Assembly (NCBI GenBank): GCA_028712075.1
Contig: JAQTQX010000009.1
Location: 62,001-126,000 of the forward strand
DNA from: Desulfuromonadaceae bacterium
GTDB lineage: Bacteria; Desulfobacterota; Desulfuromonadia; Geobacterales; Pseudopelobacteraceae
Reading direction: 5' to 3'
DNA: 64,000 nucleotides
In this document: positions 43,012 through 51,388 of the stretch, one piece after another
How positions within the stretch are numbered: position 1 is the first letter of the stretch
How the letters are laid out: the number at the start of each line of letters is the position of its first letter
The notes under the pieces: model-generated
Database searches by the model: none
What the model saw: the letters and a program-made list of their open reading frames with translations, nothing else
What the model was told of the DNA's origin: nothing
Translations under genes and position numbers: made by a program

Positions 43012-43526
43012 AGCGCTATGAGAGCAGCCAACTTGCCGACATCAAGCAGCGAAATGGTTTCGCCGGCATAGGCGATCTCTCCGATCACCAGATCGCGGGC
43101 AGCACCATTCAGGGTTGCAAGTGGCGGCTGGATCGTACTGAGCGGGATATCGACCACATCCTGTATGGCATCGATAATGACGCCGGAGTGAAAATCCCCC
43201 CGCACAGCCATGGCAATCAGACGCGTGCCCTGATCGGTCAGTTCCTCTCCAAAAAAATAGCTTATATCAATCACCGACTCAATATCCCCACGAACGTTTA
43301 TGAGTCCAGGAATATATTCCGGCAAACAGGGAACCCAGCAAATATCGCATGCGGGGAGTATTTCCCGGATGTCAGCTCCGTAAAATGCATAGCGGTTCCC
43401 GCTGCACATAAATATAACAACCTTGACTCGTTCCTCTTCAACATCGACAATTTCTTTTGTACGCTGCCGTTTTTTGAGTTCGTCAACGACGTGTTCACTT
43501 TTCGGTTTTACATCGAATGGTAACAT
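43008..43526 (-). CDS. CheW scaffold protein
   Basis: 172 residues from ATG 43526 (AAGGA eight bases upstream; a 12-codon longer frame is unlikely). KVVIFMCSGNRYAFYGADIREILPACDICWVPCLPEYIPGLINVRGDIESVIDISYFFG is a clear CheW fold, followed by IIDAIQDVVDIPLSTIQPPLATL. It links receptor and CheA. First gene of the fourteen-gene run; a terminator lies ~170 bases upstream, so a promoter is expected at 43530-43690. Confidence 0.9.
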   Translation of the reverse strand: MLPFDVKPKSEHVVDELKKRQRTKEIVDVEEERVKVVIFMCSGNRYAFYGADIREILPACDICWVPCLPEYIPGLINVRGDIESVIDISYFFGEELTDQGTRLIAMAVRGDFHSGVIIDAIQDVVDIPLSTIQPPLATLNGAARDLVIGEIAYAGETISLLDVGKLAALIAL

Positions 43527-43695
43527 GGTGCGGTCCTTCGCAGTCAGCCCCGGAAGCAGCACCCAGGGTGATCAAACTGACAGGTCGATTTTGTTGATTG
43601 TAACCGACATTATTGATTTGTAAACGTCACGTTGATAAATAATTTGCTACGCCGTAGACATGTACGCAAGCAGCTTGATTCCGTCGCTGCACATA

Positions 43696-43735
43696 CAAAA
43701 AGACTTCCGATACTGAGAGACCGGAAGCCTTTTTG
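43696..43735 (-). terminator. Intrinsic terminator after rubrerythrin
   Basis: CAAAAAGGCTTCCG ... CGGAAGTCTTTTTG, an inverted repeat (one mismatch) with T-runs on both strands, located 70 bases after the rubrerythrin stop on the same strand. It insulates the chemosensory operon from upstream transcription. Confidence 0.85.
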
Positions 43736-43803
43736 TTTACATGAATAGATTCGGTATTAATTGTGACGGTATTCTCAGCGGAAATACCAAGTCCCCATTC
43801 CGG

Positions 43804-44346
43804 TCAGAAGTAGCGCTTCAGCAGTCCGGCAAATACTTGTCCATGGCGGGCTTCATCCTTGCACATTTCATGAACGGTATCATGAATGGCATCGTAGTTG
43901 AGTTGCTTTGCTTTCGTCGCAAGATCTTTTTTACCTTTGCAGGCTCCGTTTTCCGCCTCGACACGCATCGCAAGGTTGGTCCTGGTATCCGTATTTACAA
44001 CTTCGCCCAGCAACTCGGCAAACTTTGCAGCATGTTCAGCTTCCTCGAAGGCAATGCGTTTATAAGCCTCGGCGACTTCGGGATACCCTTCGCGGTCAGC
44101 CTGACGGCTCATCGCCAGATACATGCCGACTTCGGTACATTCACCCATGAAGTTCCTCTTGAGGCCTTCGAAGATTTCCTGATCAACGCCTTGGGCGACA
44201 CCGATTCTATGTTCATCGGCCCAGCTAAGAGCAGTGTCATCCTTCAGGACAAATTTATCCGCTGGTGCCTTGCATTGTGGGCACTCGACCGGGGGAGCAT
44301 CCCCTTCGTGAACATAACCACAAACGGTACAGACAAATTTTTTCAT
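43804..44346 (-). CDS. Rubrerythrin with N-terminal rubredoxin domain
   Basis: 180 residues with AAGGAG before the ATG. Rubredoxin-like Fe(SCys)4 site first ([25 protein letters not shown]), then the four-helix di-iron domain ([59 protein letters not shown]). This reversed domain order is that of reverse rubrerythrins, NAD(P)H-linked peroxide reductases in anaerobes. Monocistronic with its own terminator; likely for peroxide detoxification. Confidence 0.95.
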   Translation of the reverse strand: MKKFVCTVCGYVHEGDAPPVECPQCKAPADKFVLKDDTALSWADEHRIGVAQGVDQEIFEGLKRNFMGECTEVGMYLAMSRQADREGYPEVAEAYKRIAFEEAEHAAKFAELLGEVVNTDTRTNLAMRVEAENGACKGKKDLATKAKQLNYDAIHDTVHEMCKDEARHGQVFAGLLKRYF

Positions 44347-44709
44347 TACACTCTCCTTTTCGGTTTTTTAACGGTGCCATTTAGGCACGTTTCTGGATGA
44401 TACTTACATAAAACCGGCGCTGAGCACATCCAGTGCTGTTCGCGACGAGCACAGTTTTTCGTTTGCCAGAAGAAATCAGTTCCTTTTCTACGACCGGAAC
44501 CGGGAGGTGAATAAACTATACCCACTATAATCTACTTCGCAACTTCATAACCGCTTTTCTTTTGACTGATTTCGATCGTGGAAAACAGAATGGTATTTAA
44601 AACAGGAGAGAGTTTCAGGAAACGGGAAGAATATGTACATCAAAGGCTGGAGGTAAAATGCAGGGAAGGGTAACCTTCCGATGACGCCCCAACAGTTGTT
44701 ACGGGAGCA
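44347..44709. other. Intergenic region upstream of rubrerythrin
   Basis: About 360 bases with no convincing frame. It must contain the rubrerythrin promoter. A/T-rich stretches around 44510-44550 are candidate promoter sequence, but nothing decisive is visible. Confidence 0.35.
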
Positions 44710-45030
44710 TCATAGCAAGTATGTTTTATTGTCCAGAAGCATCTCTAATTCTGTCAGGGCAGATCTGACAATTACTTCCAGTCGGTCACACGCTGAATCG
44801 TTTTGAAGTTTATTAAGATCGGATTGATTGACCAACGTGCTGACAAACCGCCCATTTGACGATATATCCAGAATAAACATATCGCGACATCCCAGCGCCT
44901 GGGCATCGGTAAGGGATATTCCAGAGAGAAAAATGCCCTTTTGTTTTGCTAAATCTGAGGTAAATTCCTGGATCATATATTCTGTAAAGCACATGACATG
45001 CCAGAATGGCAAATTCAACAATGAAAGCAT
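44710..45030 (-). CDS. Hypothetical protein
   Basis: Up to 106 residues; internal starts at MCFTEYM or MIQEFTSD are equally plausible because no ribosome site is clear. The core SDLAKQKGIFLSGISLTDAQ, GCRDMFILDISSNGRFVSTLVNQSDLNKLQND, LTELEMLLDNKTYLL looks like a small alpha/beta cytoplasmic protein. No recognised family, no signal. It lies alone. Confidence 0.45.
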   Translation of the reverse strand: MLSLLNLPFWHVMCFTEYMIQEFTSDLAKQKGIFLSGISLTDAQALGCRDMFILDISSNGRFVSTLVNQSDLNKLQNDSACDRLEVIVRSALTELEMLLDNKTYLL

Positions 45031-45191
45031 GTTACAGGATATATCGTGGGACTGACCCCGTTAAATGGCGTTTCTTTACGGTTGTTTTGCGGCCATTGAT
45101 CGTTTACTCTTCCGCCACACTTTTTTCATCTCGACGTCGCTGAATTTCTCATTAAGCATACTAAGTTGCTGTTTTTCAGAGGCGTGGACCA

Positions 45192-45213
45192 TATCCACAA
45201 AAAATGTGGATAA
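45192..45213. repeat. Inverted pair of DnaA-box-like sequences
   Basis: TATCCACA, a short A-rich spacer, then TGTGGATAA: the right half is a perfect DnaA box (TTATCCACA on the minus strand) and the left is one base short. A degenerate TTGATAAG follows. A 38-codon minus-strand frame (45076-45192) starts inside the left box. It could be a regulatory site or a remnant of a replication region; nothing else here suggests an origin. Confidence 0.4.
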
Positions 45214-45696
45214 CCCTGTTGAAGAAGTTGATAAGTTTCAAAAATGTCATAGAAAAACAGGGTTTTATCGGTTTGCATAGGGAATAAGCACAGCACATAA
45301 CCACTTGATATTACGTGTCAATAGTTATTTTTTCATGCGCCGGTTCATAGAGGAAAATGCTGATCAGGTCATATCCTAAAAAATAGGCACTTTCTTGGCA
45401 GTAAACAAAAATCAGAGTAATTTTGCCAACCCCATAGGCAGATATCTCAGGCAACCCCGACAGCAGATGCCGCTCACAGCGCGGCACAAAATGCCATTGC
45501 TGCAATTCCCCGCTAATTTGGATGCTTTTACTCTGAATACTGGTTGGCATATCAAGAGTGTACTACCTGTTTTAGACCAAAGGTGGATTCAGGGCGGCAA
45601 GGCTTGAGTTGGCGAAAACGCACCATCCGTAGGCTGTGGAGCCGAAGTAAAGCCGATAAAGAAGACTCTTTGATGTAAAATTGATTTAATTTCCGA
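45214..45696. other. Region with only one weak ORF
   Basis: Apart from the possible small gene at 45311-45550, I see no supported feature here. The stretch is AT-rich in parts, and short frames overlap on both strands. Confidence 0.3.
45311..45550 (-). CDS. Possible small hypothetical protein
   Basis: 79 codons with ISGELQQWHFVPRCERHLLS and KITLIFVYCQESAYFLGYDL. Amino-acid composition is protein-like and no other frame overlaps strongly, but there is no ribosome site and no family I recognise. Confidence 0.3.
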   Translation of the reverse strand: MPTSIQSKSIQISGELQQWHFVPRCERHLLSGLPEISAYGVGKITLIFVYCQESAYFLGYDLISIFLYEPAHEKITIDT

Positions 45697-46644
45697 TTAT
45701 CGTATGATTCCTTCCAAAATAACTGCCAGCATCGTTGTACTGACAATTATCCACAAAATGACCCCTTGAACAAGGGGGCGCATTCCCACCCTGCCGATAA
45801 CCTCGCGAGTTAAACCGTTACCGACAAGAAAAAGGGTCACAACCAGGCCTTGACGGGAAATAGCTGCAGCTGTTTGCCACATATTGTGGAAAGAAGGCGC
45901 CAGAGAGCGCAGGGAAGCCGCAGCAACAAAACCTATGATAAAAAGCGGGATCGGCAATTTCGTCCGGGTACGTGTAAAGCGCGCTGCAATCAGGACTGCT
46001 GGCGCAATCCAGACAGCTCGTGCCAGTTTGACGGTCGTTCCGACGGCAAGAGCCGAAGCGCCGAAGGCAGACGCCGCTCCGACGACACTGCTCGTGTCAT
46101 GGATGGCAAGAGCCGACCACAGGCCGAACTGGCGTTCTGTCAAGGCAAAGTAGTGGCCGAGCGGTGGGAAAAGAAGAAGTGCAGCTGCATTCAGGCTGAA
46201 GACGGTCGCCAGGGAAACGGCTATTTCCTCATCATCGGCGTTAATGGCTGGAGCCATTGCAGCAATGGCACTGCCACCGCAAATAGCAGTGCCGAAGGAA
46301 ATCAAGGCCGATGTTCGCGTTTGGGTATGCAGCAGGCGCCCCAACAGGAGACCCGCTACGACTGTCAGAATTATACTTATCGGGGTGTAAAGCACTGCTT
46401 CTCGACCGGCCTGCCATACATCAGTGATGCTTAGTCCAAAACCAAGCCCAACCACTGATAATTGCAGGAGCTTCTTGCTCCAGACGGAAGTTTGTCCCGG
46501 CCAAGGAGTGCCGGCCAGTAGGCTGAATAGGATTCCTGCGCATAAGGCGGTCGCAGGACCACACCATGGGGTTGCCGATCCCAGGATCAGGAGAAAGAAA
46601 AGAGGACGTTGTATGGAATTCATTATCACATTTGTTGTTATCAC
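45697..46644 (-). CDS. YeiH-family membrane transporter (UPF0324)
   Basis: 315 residues, about ten membrane helices. Starts at GTG 46644 overlapping the rhodanese stop (GTGA), or at ATG 46623. SVVGLGFGLSITDVWQAG, SFGTAICGGSAIAAMAPAINADDEEIAVSLA and ALAIHDTSSVVGAASAFG are hallmark YeiH blocks. Family members are annotated as putative sulfate exporters, although the substrate is not well proven. Coupling to a rhodanese gene suits export of a sulfur compound. Confidence 0.92.
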   Translation of the reverse strand: MITTNVIMNSIQRPLFFLLILGSATPWCGPATALCAGILFSLLAGTPWPGQTSVWSKKLLQLSVVGLGFGLSITDVWQAGREAVLYTPISIILTVVAGLLLGRLLHTQTRTSALISFGTAICGGSAIAAMAPAINADDEEIAVSLATVFSLNAAALLLFPPLGHYFALTERQFGLWSALAIHDTSSVVGAASAFGASALAVGTTVKLARAVWIAPAVLIAARFTRTRTKLPIPLFIIGFVAAASLRSLAPSFHNMWQTAAAISRQGLVVTLFLVGNGLTREVIGRVGMRPLVQGVILWIIVSTTMLAVILEGIIR

Positions 46645-46949
46645 GTTACCAGCGGATGCCCGTCTTTCCGCCAGCCAGCCATCTGCCCTTCAAGAAGAAC
46701 CACATTCCGGTAGCCGAACATTTTGAGGAGCCCCTTTGCTATCTGCGCACGGGGACCGAGTTCGCAGGTCACCACCAGTTCAGCATCTTTTTCATCAGGA
46801 AGAGGGGCAAGATGCAGCAGTATTTTCCAGGTCGGCGCATGCAGAGCATCCGGGATGTGCCCCCTGCGGAATTCAAAAACTGTCCGGACATCGACAAGAT
46901 ATGGTGGGTTGGCACTCTTCTTCCGTTTCAGCAGTTCCTTTGGTTTCAC
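46641..46949 (-). CDS. Single-domain rhodanese-like protein
   Basis: 102 residues from GTG 46949, five bases after AAGGAG; an in-frame GTG two codons earlier overlaps that site. YLVDVRTVFEFRRGHIPDALHAP is the conserved rhodanese start, and the active-site loop is VTCELGPRAQIA with one Cys. CELGPR is close to the CxxGxR loop of sulfurtransferases. Its stop overlaps the YeiH start, so both products probably serve sulfur metabolism together. Confidence 0.88.
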   Translation of the reverse strand: MKPKELLKRKKSANPPYLVDVRTVFEFRRGHIPDALHAPTWKILLHLAPLPDEKDAELVVTCELGPRAQIAKGLLKMFGYRNVVLLEGQMAGWRKDGHPLVT

Positions 46950-47037
46950 GGCCACTCCTTACGCCTTATGCATCTATTCAGTTCCATTGTTTTGCTTTCA
47001 ATATAACTTTCACTTCATTGCTTCTGGAATGCCTCGC

Positions 47038-47679
47038 TCAGAAAGCAACATTGCCAGCGATGATTGAATACAGTCCAAAAACAACCAGCACACCACCGGT
47101 AACGTAGCGCAGGATGCCTTCGTGCTGCAAAACTCCCTTTATTTTGTTCTGAATGATTTGTGAAGAGTACCCGACCAGCAGCATGGGCAGTGCGAGCCCA
47201 AGAGAGTAGAAACCGAGCAAAAGTACTCCTTGGGTTAACTGTCCACTGGTGCCGACCATAGTCAGAACAGTAGATAGGAAAGGACCGACACAAGGAACCC
47301 AGATCAATCCCAGCGCCATTCCGAGTACCAGCGCGCCGAGTCTTCCTTCACCCTTAACCTGAATATTTGCAAGCCGGTAAAAACGCTTGAAAAAACTCAT
47401 ATCCGCAATAACCATCACGCCCATCAAGGTAATAATGAGAGCGCCTGCCAGTTCAATGTAGCGGGTTTTCCCTATCAGCATGGCCCCAAACAAAGACGAA
47501 ACCGCCCCCATTGCCATGAATGACAAGGAAAGCCCCAGAACCACAATCAGCGGCCGGAGCCTGTCCTTTCTTTCCGCACCGGCCATAATAATCGGAATAA
47601 CCGGCAGCACGCAGGGCGACAGCACACTTGCCACCCCTGCTCCAACCGCCAGTAAAATGTTAACAAAACTTACATCCAT
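47038..47679 (-). CDS. ccdA: CcdA-family thiol-disulfide transporter
   Basis: 213 residues, six predicted membrane helices. GVASVLSPCVLPVIPIIMAG and LALGLIWVPCVGPFLSTVL carry the two redox cysteines of CcdA, which moves reducing equivalents across the membrane for cytochrome c maturation or periplasmic thiols. The ATG overlaps the upstream thioredoxin-like stop (TAATG). This fits the large demand for heme attachment in this genome. Confidence 0.93.
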   Translation of the reverse strand: MDVSFVNILLAVGAGVASVLSPCVLPVIPIIMAGAERKDRLRPLIVVLGLSLSFMAMGAVSSLFGAMLIGKTRYIELAGALIITLMGVMVIADMSFFKRFYRLANIQVKGEGRLGALVLGMALGLIWVPCVGPFLSTVLTMVGTSGQLTQGVLLLGFYSLGLALPMLLVGYSSQIIQNKIKGVLQHEGILRYVTGGVLVVFGLYSIIAGNVAF

Positions 47680-48080
47680 TATTTGACCCCATCAAGCGCC
47701 GTTGTCAGGGTTTCAACAGTCTGAATTCCCGGGGGAAATATCCGCTCAATTTTGCCCTTTTTATCCACCAGCACCAAAGACGGAAGACTTCTCACGCCAT
47801 AATCGTAAAACGCCCTCTGGTCACTCTGGTTATTTGTGCTCACTCCGACAATATTGAAATTGCCCTTACGGTTCTGATGCAATTTTTCGAGAATTTCTTT
47901 CTGGAATCTGCATGGCTGCCCAAAGGGGTTCTGGAAAAATACCACCGTTGGCTTCCCGTTAGAGCCAACAATTTTCTTGAGTTCCTGGGTACTGAGCGGA
48001 GCAGGTGTATTTCCTGCCTGCGAGATCGCAGCAATTGCCAAAAAGGCGGTTATCAATACCAGCATGATACGATTTTTCAT
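47679..48080 (-). CDS. Thioredoxin-fold protein with incomplete active site
   Basis: 133 residues with a signal peptide (MLVLITAFLAIAAISQA). GKPTVVFFQNPFGQPCRFQKEILEKL sits where thioredoxins have WCxxC; here only the second Cys remains (FGQPC), so it cannot form the usual disulfide alone. VRSLPSLVLVDKKGKIERIFPPGIQT keeps the cis-Pro loop. It overlaps CcdA by one base and is presumably its periplasmic partner, or a single-Cys variant acting on persulfides. Confidence 0.85.
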   Translation of the reverse strand: MKNRIMLVLITAFLAIAAISQAGNTPAPLSTQELKKIVGSNGKPTVVFFQNPFGQPCRFQKEILEKLHQNRKGNFNIVGVSTNNQSDQRAFYDYGVRSLPSLVLVDKKGKIERIFPPGIQTVETLTTALDGVK

Positions 48081-48157
48081 TTTTCTTTCTCCTTGAGTAT
48101 GGTTAAAAAACAGATACTTTAAAATTCAAGCTGCCATTGACTACACAGAGAAACCGG

Positions 48158-48379
48158 CTACAGTTGTACTCGTACTGTCAGGTCACGAACAATTTTGTAC
48201 GCCAACAGCGCAAATGGCCATGCATGCCATAACAGATCAAAGATATCGATTGGGCGCTTGAGAGTACCTGCTATAAGCATGCTGATTTTTTCAACAATAT
48301 GCGGCTGCGGATAAAATGGCGCCAAACCGAGAAGAAGGGCGGCCGGGATGAGGAATCGGTACTCCAGAAGATTGTCCAC
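48158..48379 (-). CDS. Small membrane protein of unknown function
   Basis: 73 residues: FLIPAALLLGLAPFYPQPHIVEKISMLIAG and DLLWHAWPFALLAYKIVRDL look like two hydrophobic segments. It resembles short RND-transporter-associated or cytochrome-cluster proteins I have seen annotated only as hypothetical. No clear ribosome site. Same strand as, and about 80 bases before, the thioredoxin gene. Confidence 0.55.
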   Translation of the reverse strand: MDNLLEYRFLIPAALLLGLAPFYPQPHIVEKISMLIAGTLKRPIDIFDLLWHAWPFALLAYKIVRDLTVRVQL

Positions 48380-48748
48380 GTAACTTCACCCCAGAATAAA
48401 ATAACTGCAACTGAATCTAAAATACAACATATATGAATGTCAATATATTAATCCGCTTCATTACTTTTGATTTCACAGTCAAACAACTTCTCGGTTATTT
48501 GGCCGCAGTAATTCCGTCAAATAGCTTGAATACATATGAAATATTATTCTATTACTCAACAGGTATCATAATTTTTGGACACATATCTGTTTAACTATAT
48601 ATTTATATTATAGCTTTTAATATACCATCATTATTTATTCGTTTATTCATATACTTGGAATAATGTTTGCACCAGTCAAATCAATCAGTCTTCACATCTG
48701 CACATTAGTTGCTCCGCAGGAACATTTTGTTTTGAAAGGAAAGAGAAT
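48380..48748. other. AT-rich promoter region of the octaheme cytochrome gene
   Basis: About 370 bases, very AT-rich (e.g. TATATATTTATATTATAG near 48595), without a gene. It should hold promoters for both flanking divergent transcripts. I saw no GEMM riboswitch or clear FNR/RpoN site. Confidence 0.4.
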
Positions 48749-50119
48749 ATGGCAAAAGAAATTGCAGTACTTATGTTGGGATGCGCCTTGCTTGCAACCA
48801 CCGCTCTGGCAGCAAAGGAACACCCGGGAAAAGAGCAGATACTCAAAGATGGCTATCAGGGGCCAAAGACCTGCGAAACCTGCCATCCCGGCAAGGCCAA
48901 GGAATTTCTCGGCACAGTGCACTGGAAACATGCATCAAAAGTGGATCATGTTGACAACCTTGACACCAGCATTGAGCACGGCATGAAAAATCGTATCTAT
49001 ACCATGTGCAACGGCAACGATATTGTCAACAACCTGAAGGAAGTACCGCCAAATGCGCTCGGCAAGACCAAGTTCACCGGATGCAATACCTGCCATCCGG
49101 GCGATCATGCCAGCGACGTCGGCAGCACCGGTCCAGAGGCAGAGCAGGCCATTGACTGCCTGATATGCCATTCAACCAAGTATGACTTCAGCAAAAGAAA
49201 GCCCACTAAGGATAAAAATGGCAAAGTTGTCATGACCCAGGATCGCAGCACTGAAGCAGCAGCCAACATTGGCAGACCGGGCATCAAAAATTGCATGGTC
49301 TGTCATGAGGCGGCCGGCGGCGGAGCCATGATCAAGCGCGGCTTTTCCATGACAAAGAGTGCCGAGGTGCATGTAACAAAAGGCATCATCTGCATCGACT
49401 GCCATCAGGCGAAAAACCATAAAATCCCTACCGGCCGTGATCCCAACAACTGGGCCAGTGACGGAATCTATATGACCTGCGTCGGTGAATGCCACAGCGA
49501 AAAACCGCACAAGGATGCTGATTATAACAGGCACACCGCCAAAATTGCCTGCCAGACGTGTCATATTCCCAAAACGGGCGGCGCTTTTTCCAAGGACTTT
49601 ACCAAATGGGAAAAACAGTCGAACGGTTTCTATGAGCCTTCAACGTTGAAGAGGGAAGTGAATGAAACGACGCCGGTATATGCGTGGTATAACCTGACTG
49701 TCACTAACACTCCGCACTTTATTGGCCCCAAAGGAAGCAGAACCGACGGGAAAAGCAAAATTTATCCCTTCAAAATTTTCCAGGGGAAAGCCTACTTCAA
49801 CAAGAAAGATGGCCAACTGTTGTCAATGGACTTCGCTCCACCGATTGCCAACGGTGACTCACTTGCCGGAGTTGCATCCGCCGCCAAAATACTCGGCATA
49901 AAGGATTATGAGCCGGTACCGGGATGGCAGACTATCTATTTCGGCAGCAATCATCAGGTCGCTCCAAAAAACAAGGCGTTAAGCTGTGCCAACTGCCACG
50001 GAGTAAATGGCGTACTTAACTTCAAGGAATTGGGGTATAGCGAAAAAGAAGTGGAGAAACTCACCACGCCGGAACTCTATTTTGAAAAACTGCTCAAAAT
50101 ACAGCAGGAAAACGAGTAA
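48749..50119 (+). CDS. Octaheme c-type cytochrome
   Basis: 456 residues with a signal peptide (EIAVLMLGCALLATTALA) and GGAAAG before the ATG. Seven CXXCH sites (CETCH, CNTCH, CLICH, CMVCH, CIDCH, CQTCH, CANCH) plus CVGECH with a three-residue spacer give eight hemes. The layout recalls octaheme tetrathionate reductase/hydroxylamine oxidoreductase-like periplasmic cytochromes, but I cannot confirm the family. A strong terminator follows. Regulated from the AT-rich region upstream; divergent from the thiol genes. Confidence 0.9.
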   Translation: MAKEIAVLMLGCALLATTALAAKEHPGKEQILKDGYQGPKTCETCHPGKAKEFLGTVHWKHASKVDHVDNLDTSIEHGMKNRIYTMCNGNDIVNNLKEVPPNALGKTKFTGCNTCHPGDHASDVGSTGPEAEQAIDCLICHSTKYDFSKRKPTKDKNGKVVMTQDRSTEAAANIGRPGIKNCMVCHEAAGGGAMIKRGFSMTKSAEVHVTKGIICIDCHQAKNHKIPTGRDPNNWASDGIYMTCVGECHSEKPHKDADYNRHTAKIACQTCHIPKTGGAFSKDFTKWEKQSNGFYEPSTLKREVNETTPVYAWYNLTVTNTPHFIGPKGSRTDGKSKIYPFKIFQGKAYFNKKDGQLLSMDFAPPIANGDSLAGVASAAKILGIKDYEPVPGWQTIYFGSNHQVAPKNKALSCANCHGVNGVLNFKELGYSEKEVEKLTTPELYFEKLLKIQQENE

Positions 50120-50150
50120 GTACCTGACCTGAAATATCCACCGTACAAAT

Positions 50151-50996
50151 TCAAATTATAGATGGATTAATGGGGCGCGGAGAATTGCGCCCCTTCTTTT
50201 TTTTGGCTACGGCGGGGATACTTACGATTGACACCAGCTCCTGCATTTCAGTAACAGTAAGCGAAACAGGCAGCATCTGCGCCCAGCGGCGTGTTTCCCG
50301 GGGATTTTTCAGCCAGGCATCCAGATGCTGTACGTTCCAGGCTTCACCGTTTTTAAACGTTTTTGGATAATACTCAGAAAACAAACCGGATAGATTTGGG
50401 GCGACAGTGCCAGTTCCGAGGGCACCACGCTGTTGGCTCAGTAACCGATGACAGCTACCGCACTTTGTCGAAAAGATATCCGCACTCTTGCTGCCGGAGG
50501 TTCTGAAATGAACCTTCACCGGGGCAGCACTGTCTGTATGACGTCCCTGCGTTCCGGACAGCACAGTATTTACCAGCAGCTCTACCTGTTCCTCTCTCAG
50601 CGCAAAATTTGGCATCGCCACCACGGGATTCCGGATTGAGAAGGCCAGATCTTCGGCCAACTTCCTGACTGCTGAATCATCAAGGTTGACCGCCAGTGAA
50701 TTGCCATTGCCGGCACTAGTATGACAGCGCCGACAGGCGAGCTGCACCAGCAGCTGTTCACCCGTCCTGTTCACTCCCGCACCGTCGAGCATGAATCGGG
50801 CATATTTCCCTGAACGCAGACCGGTATGCGCAATATTTTTCCGTTCCGCAATCGGATTACCAAGGTGACAGACAACACAACTCCCCTGCGCGGCATAATG
50901 AACAGAGTGGCACGACAGGCACAAGCTGCGCGGTTTCCCGCCCCATACCGGATTAACGGTAAAAATGAGGAGAAGAATCAGAAGGCGAGCGACCAA
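50151..50996 (-). CDS. Tetraheme c-type cytochrome of the quinol oxidase operon
   Basis: Start taken at TTG 50996 (GGGGTG 7 bases upstream), giving a signal sequence VARLLILLLIFTVNPVWG. The same frame continues further up without a better start, and the upstream gene ends just inside it. CLSCH, CVVCH, CRRCH and CGSCH bind four hemes. The C-terminal ~100 residues resemble a cytochrome c domain (CGSCHRLLSQQRGALGTGTVAPNLSGL). Last gene of the operon; its 3' coding end overlaps the terminator of the convergent octaheme gene. Confidence 0.8.
   Translation of the reverse strand: MVARLLILLLIFTVNPVWGGKPRSLCLSCHSVHYAAQGSCVVCHLGNPIAERKNIAHTGLRSGKYARFMLDGAGVNRTGEQLLVQLACRRCHTSAGNGNSLAVNLDDSAVRKLAEDLAFSIRNPVVAMPNFALREEQVELLVNTVLSGTQGRHTDSAAPVKVHFRTSGSKSADIFSTKCGSCHRLLSQQRGALGTGTVAPNLSGLFSEYYPKTFKNGEAWNVQHLDAWLKNPRETRRWAQMLPVSLTVTEMQELVSIVSIPAVAKKKKGRNSPRPINPSII
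50172..50204 (+). terminator. Terminator of the octaheme gene inside the opposite coding sequence
   Basis: GGGGCGC-loop-GCGCCCC followed by eight T on the plus strand, about 50 bases after the octaheme stop. The same bases encode GRNSPRP near the C-terminus of the convergent tetraheme protein, so the terminator is embedded in coding DNA. Confidence 0.85.
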
Positions 50997-51388
50997 TTGG
51001 CACCCCGGAAAAACATCGCAACGACAGTCAGTAAGACAATAACGATGCCCGTAATGACCGTGATTGCCGACACCACTCTTTTCTCGCGCGGGAACCACAC
51101 TGCCCGATGGATATGAGCGCCAACGGGAAGCCAGGGGAGCAGCAGAAAAAGGAGTGCAAACACCATAACCGGATACACCATAAGCCCAGACCAGCTGACC
51201 AGTTCCTGTATCCAGAGGAGAAACCAGGCCGATTTCGCCGGATTTGGCGTTACAGCAACATTTGCCTGTTCCTGAAGCGGTGCGGGAATTAGCGCCGCAC
51301 AGAGAAGAAGAAACAGTATCAGCAGATACATCGAGCGGCTTATAAGCCGGAAAAAATAGGGGAAGCTTTTGACAAATCCGCTTTTCAT
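50978..51388 (-). CDS. Cytochrome b C-terminal domain (subunit IV-like)
   Basis: 136 residues with three membrane helices (MYLLILFLLLCAALI, GLMVYPVMVFALLFLLLPWL, VISAITVITG...). NPAKSAWFLLWIQELVSW takes the place of the Qo-site PEWY/PWYF stretch of bc complexes, a Desulfuromonadales-like variant. The ATG overlaps the stop of the b6-like gene (ATGA). It is a subunit of the quinol-oxidising complex. Confidence 0.85.
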   Translation of the reverse strand: MKSGFVKSFPYFFRLISRSMYLLILFLLLCAALIPAPLQEQANVAVTPNPAKSAWFLLWIQELVSWSGLMVYPVMVFALLFLLLPWLPVGAHIHRAVWFPREKRVVSAITVITGIVIVLLTVVAMFFRGANWSLAF

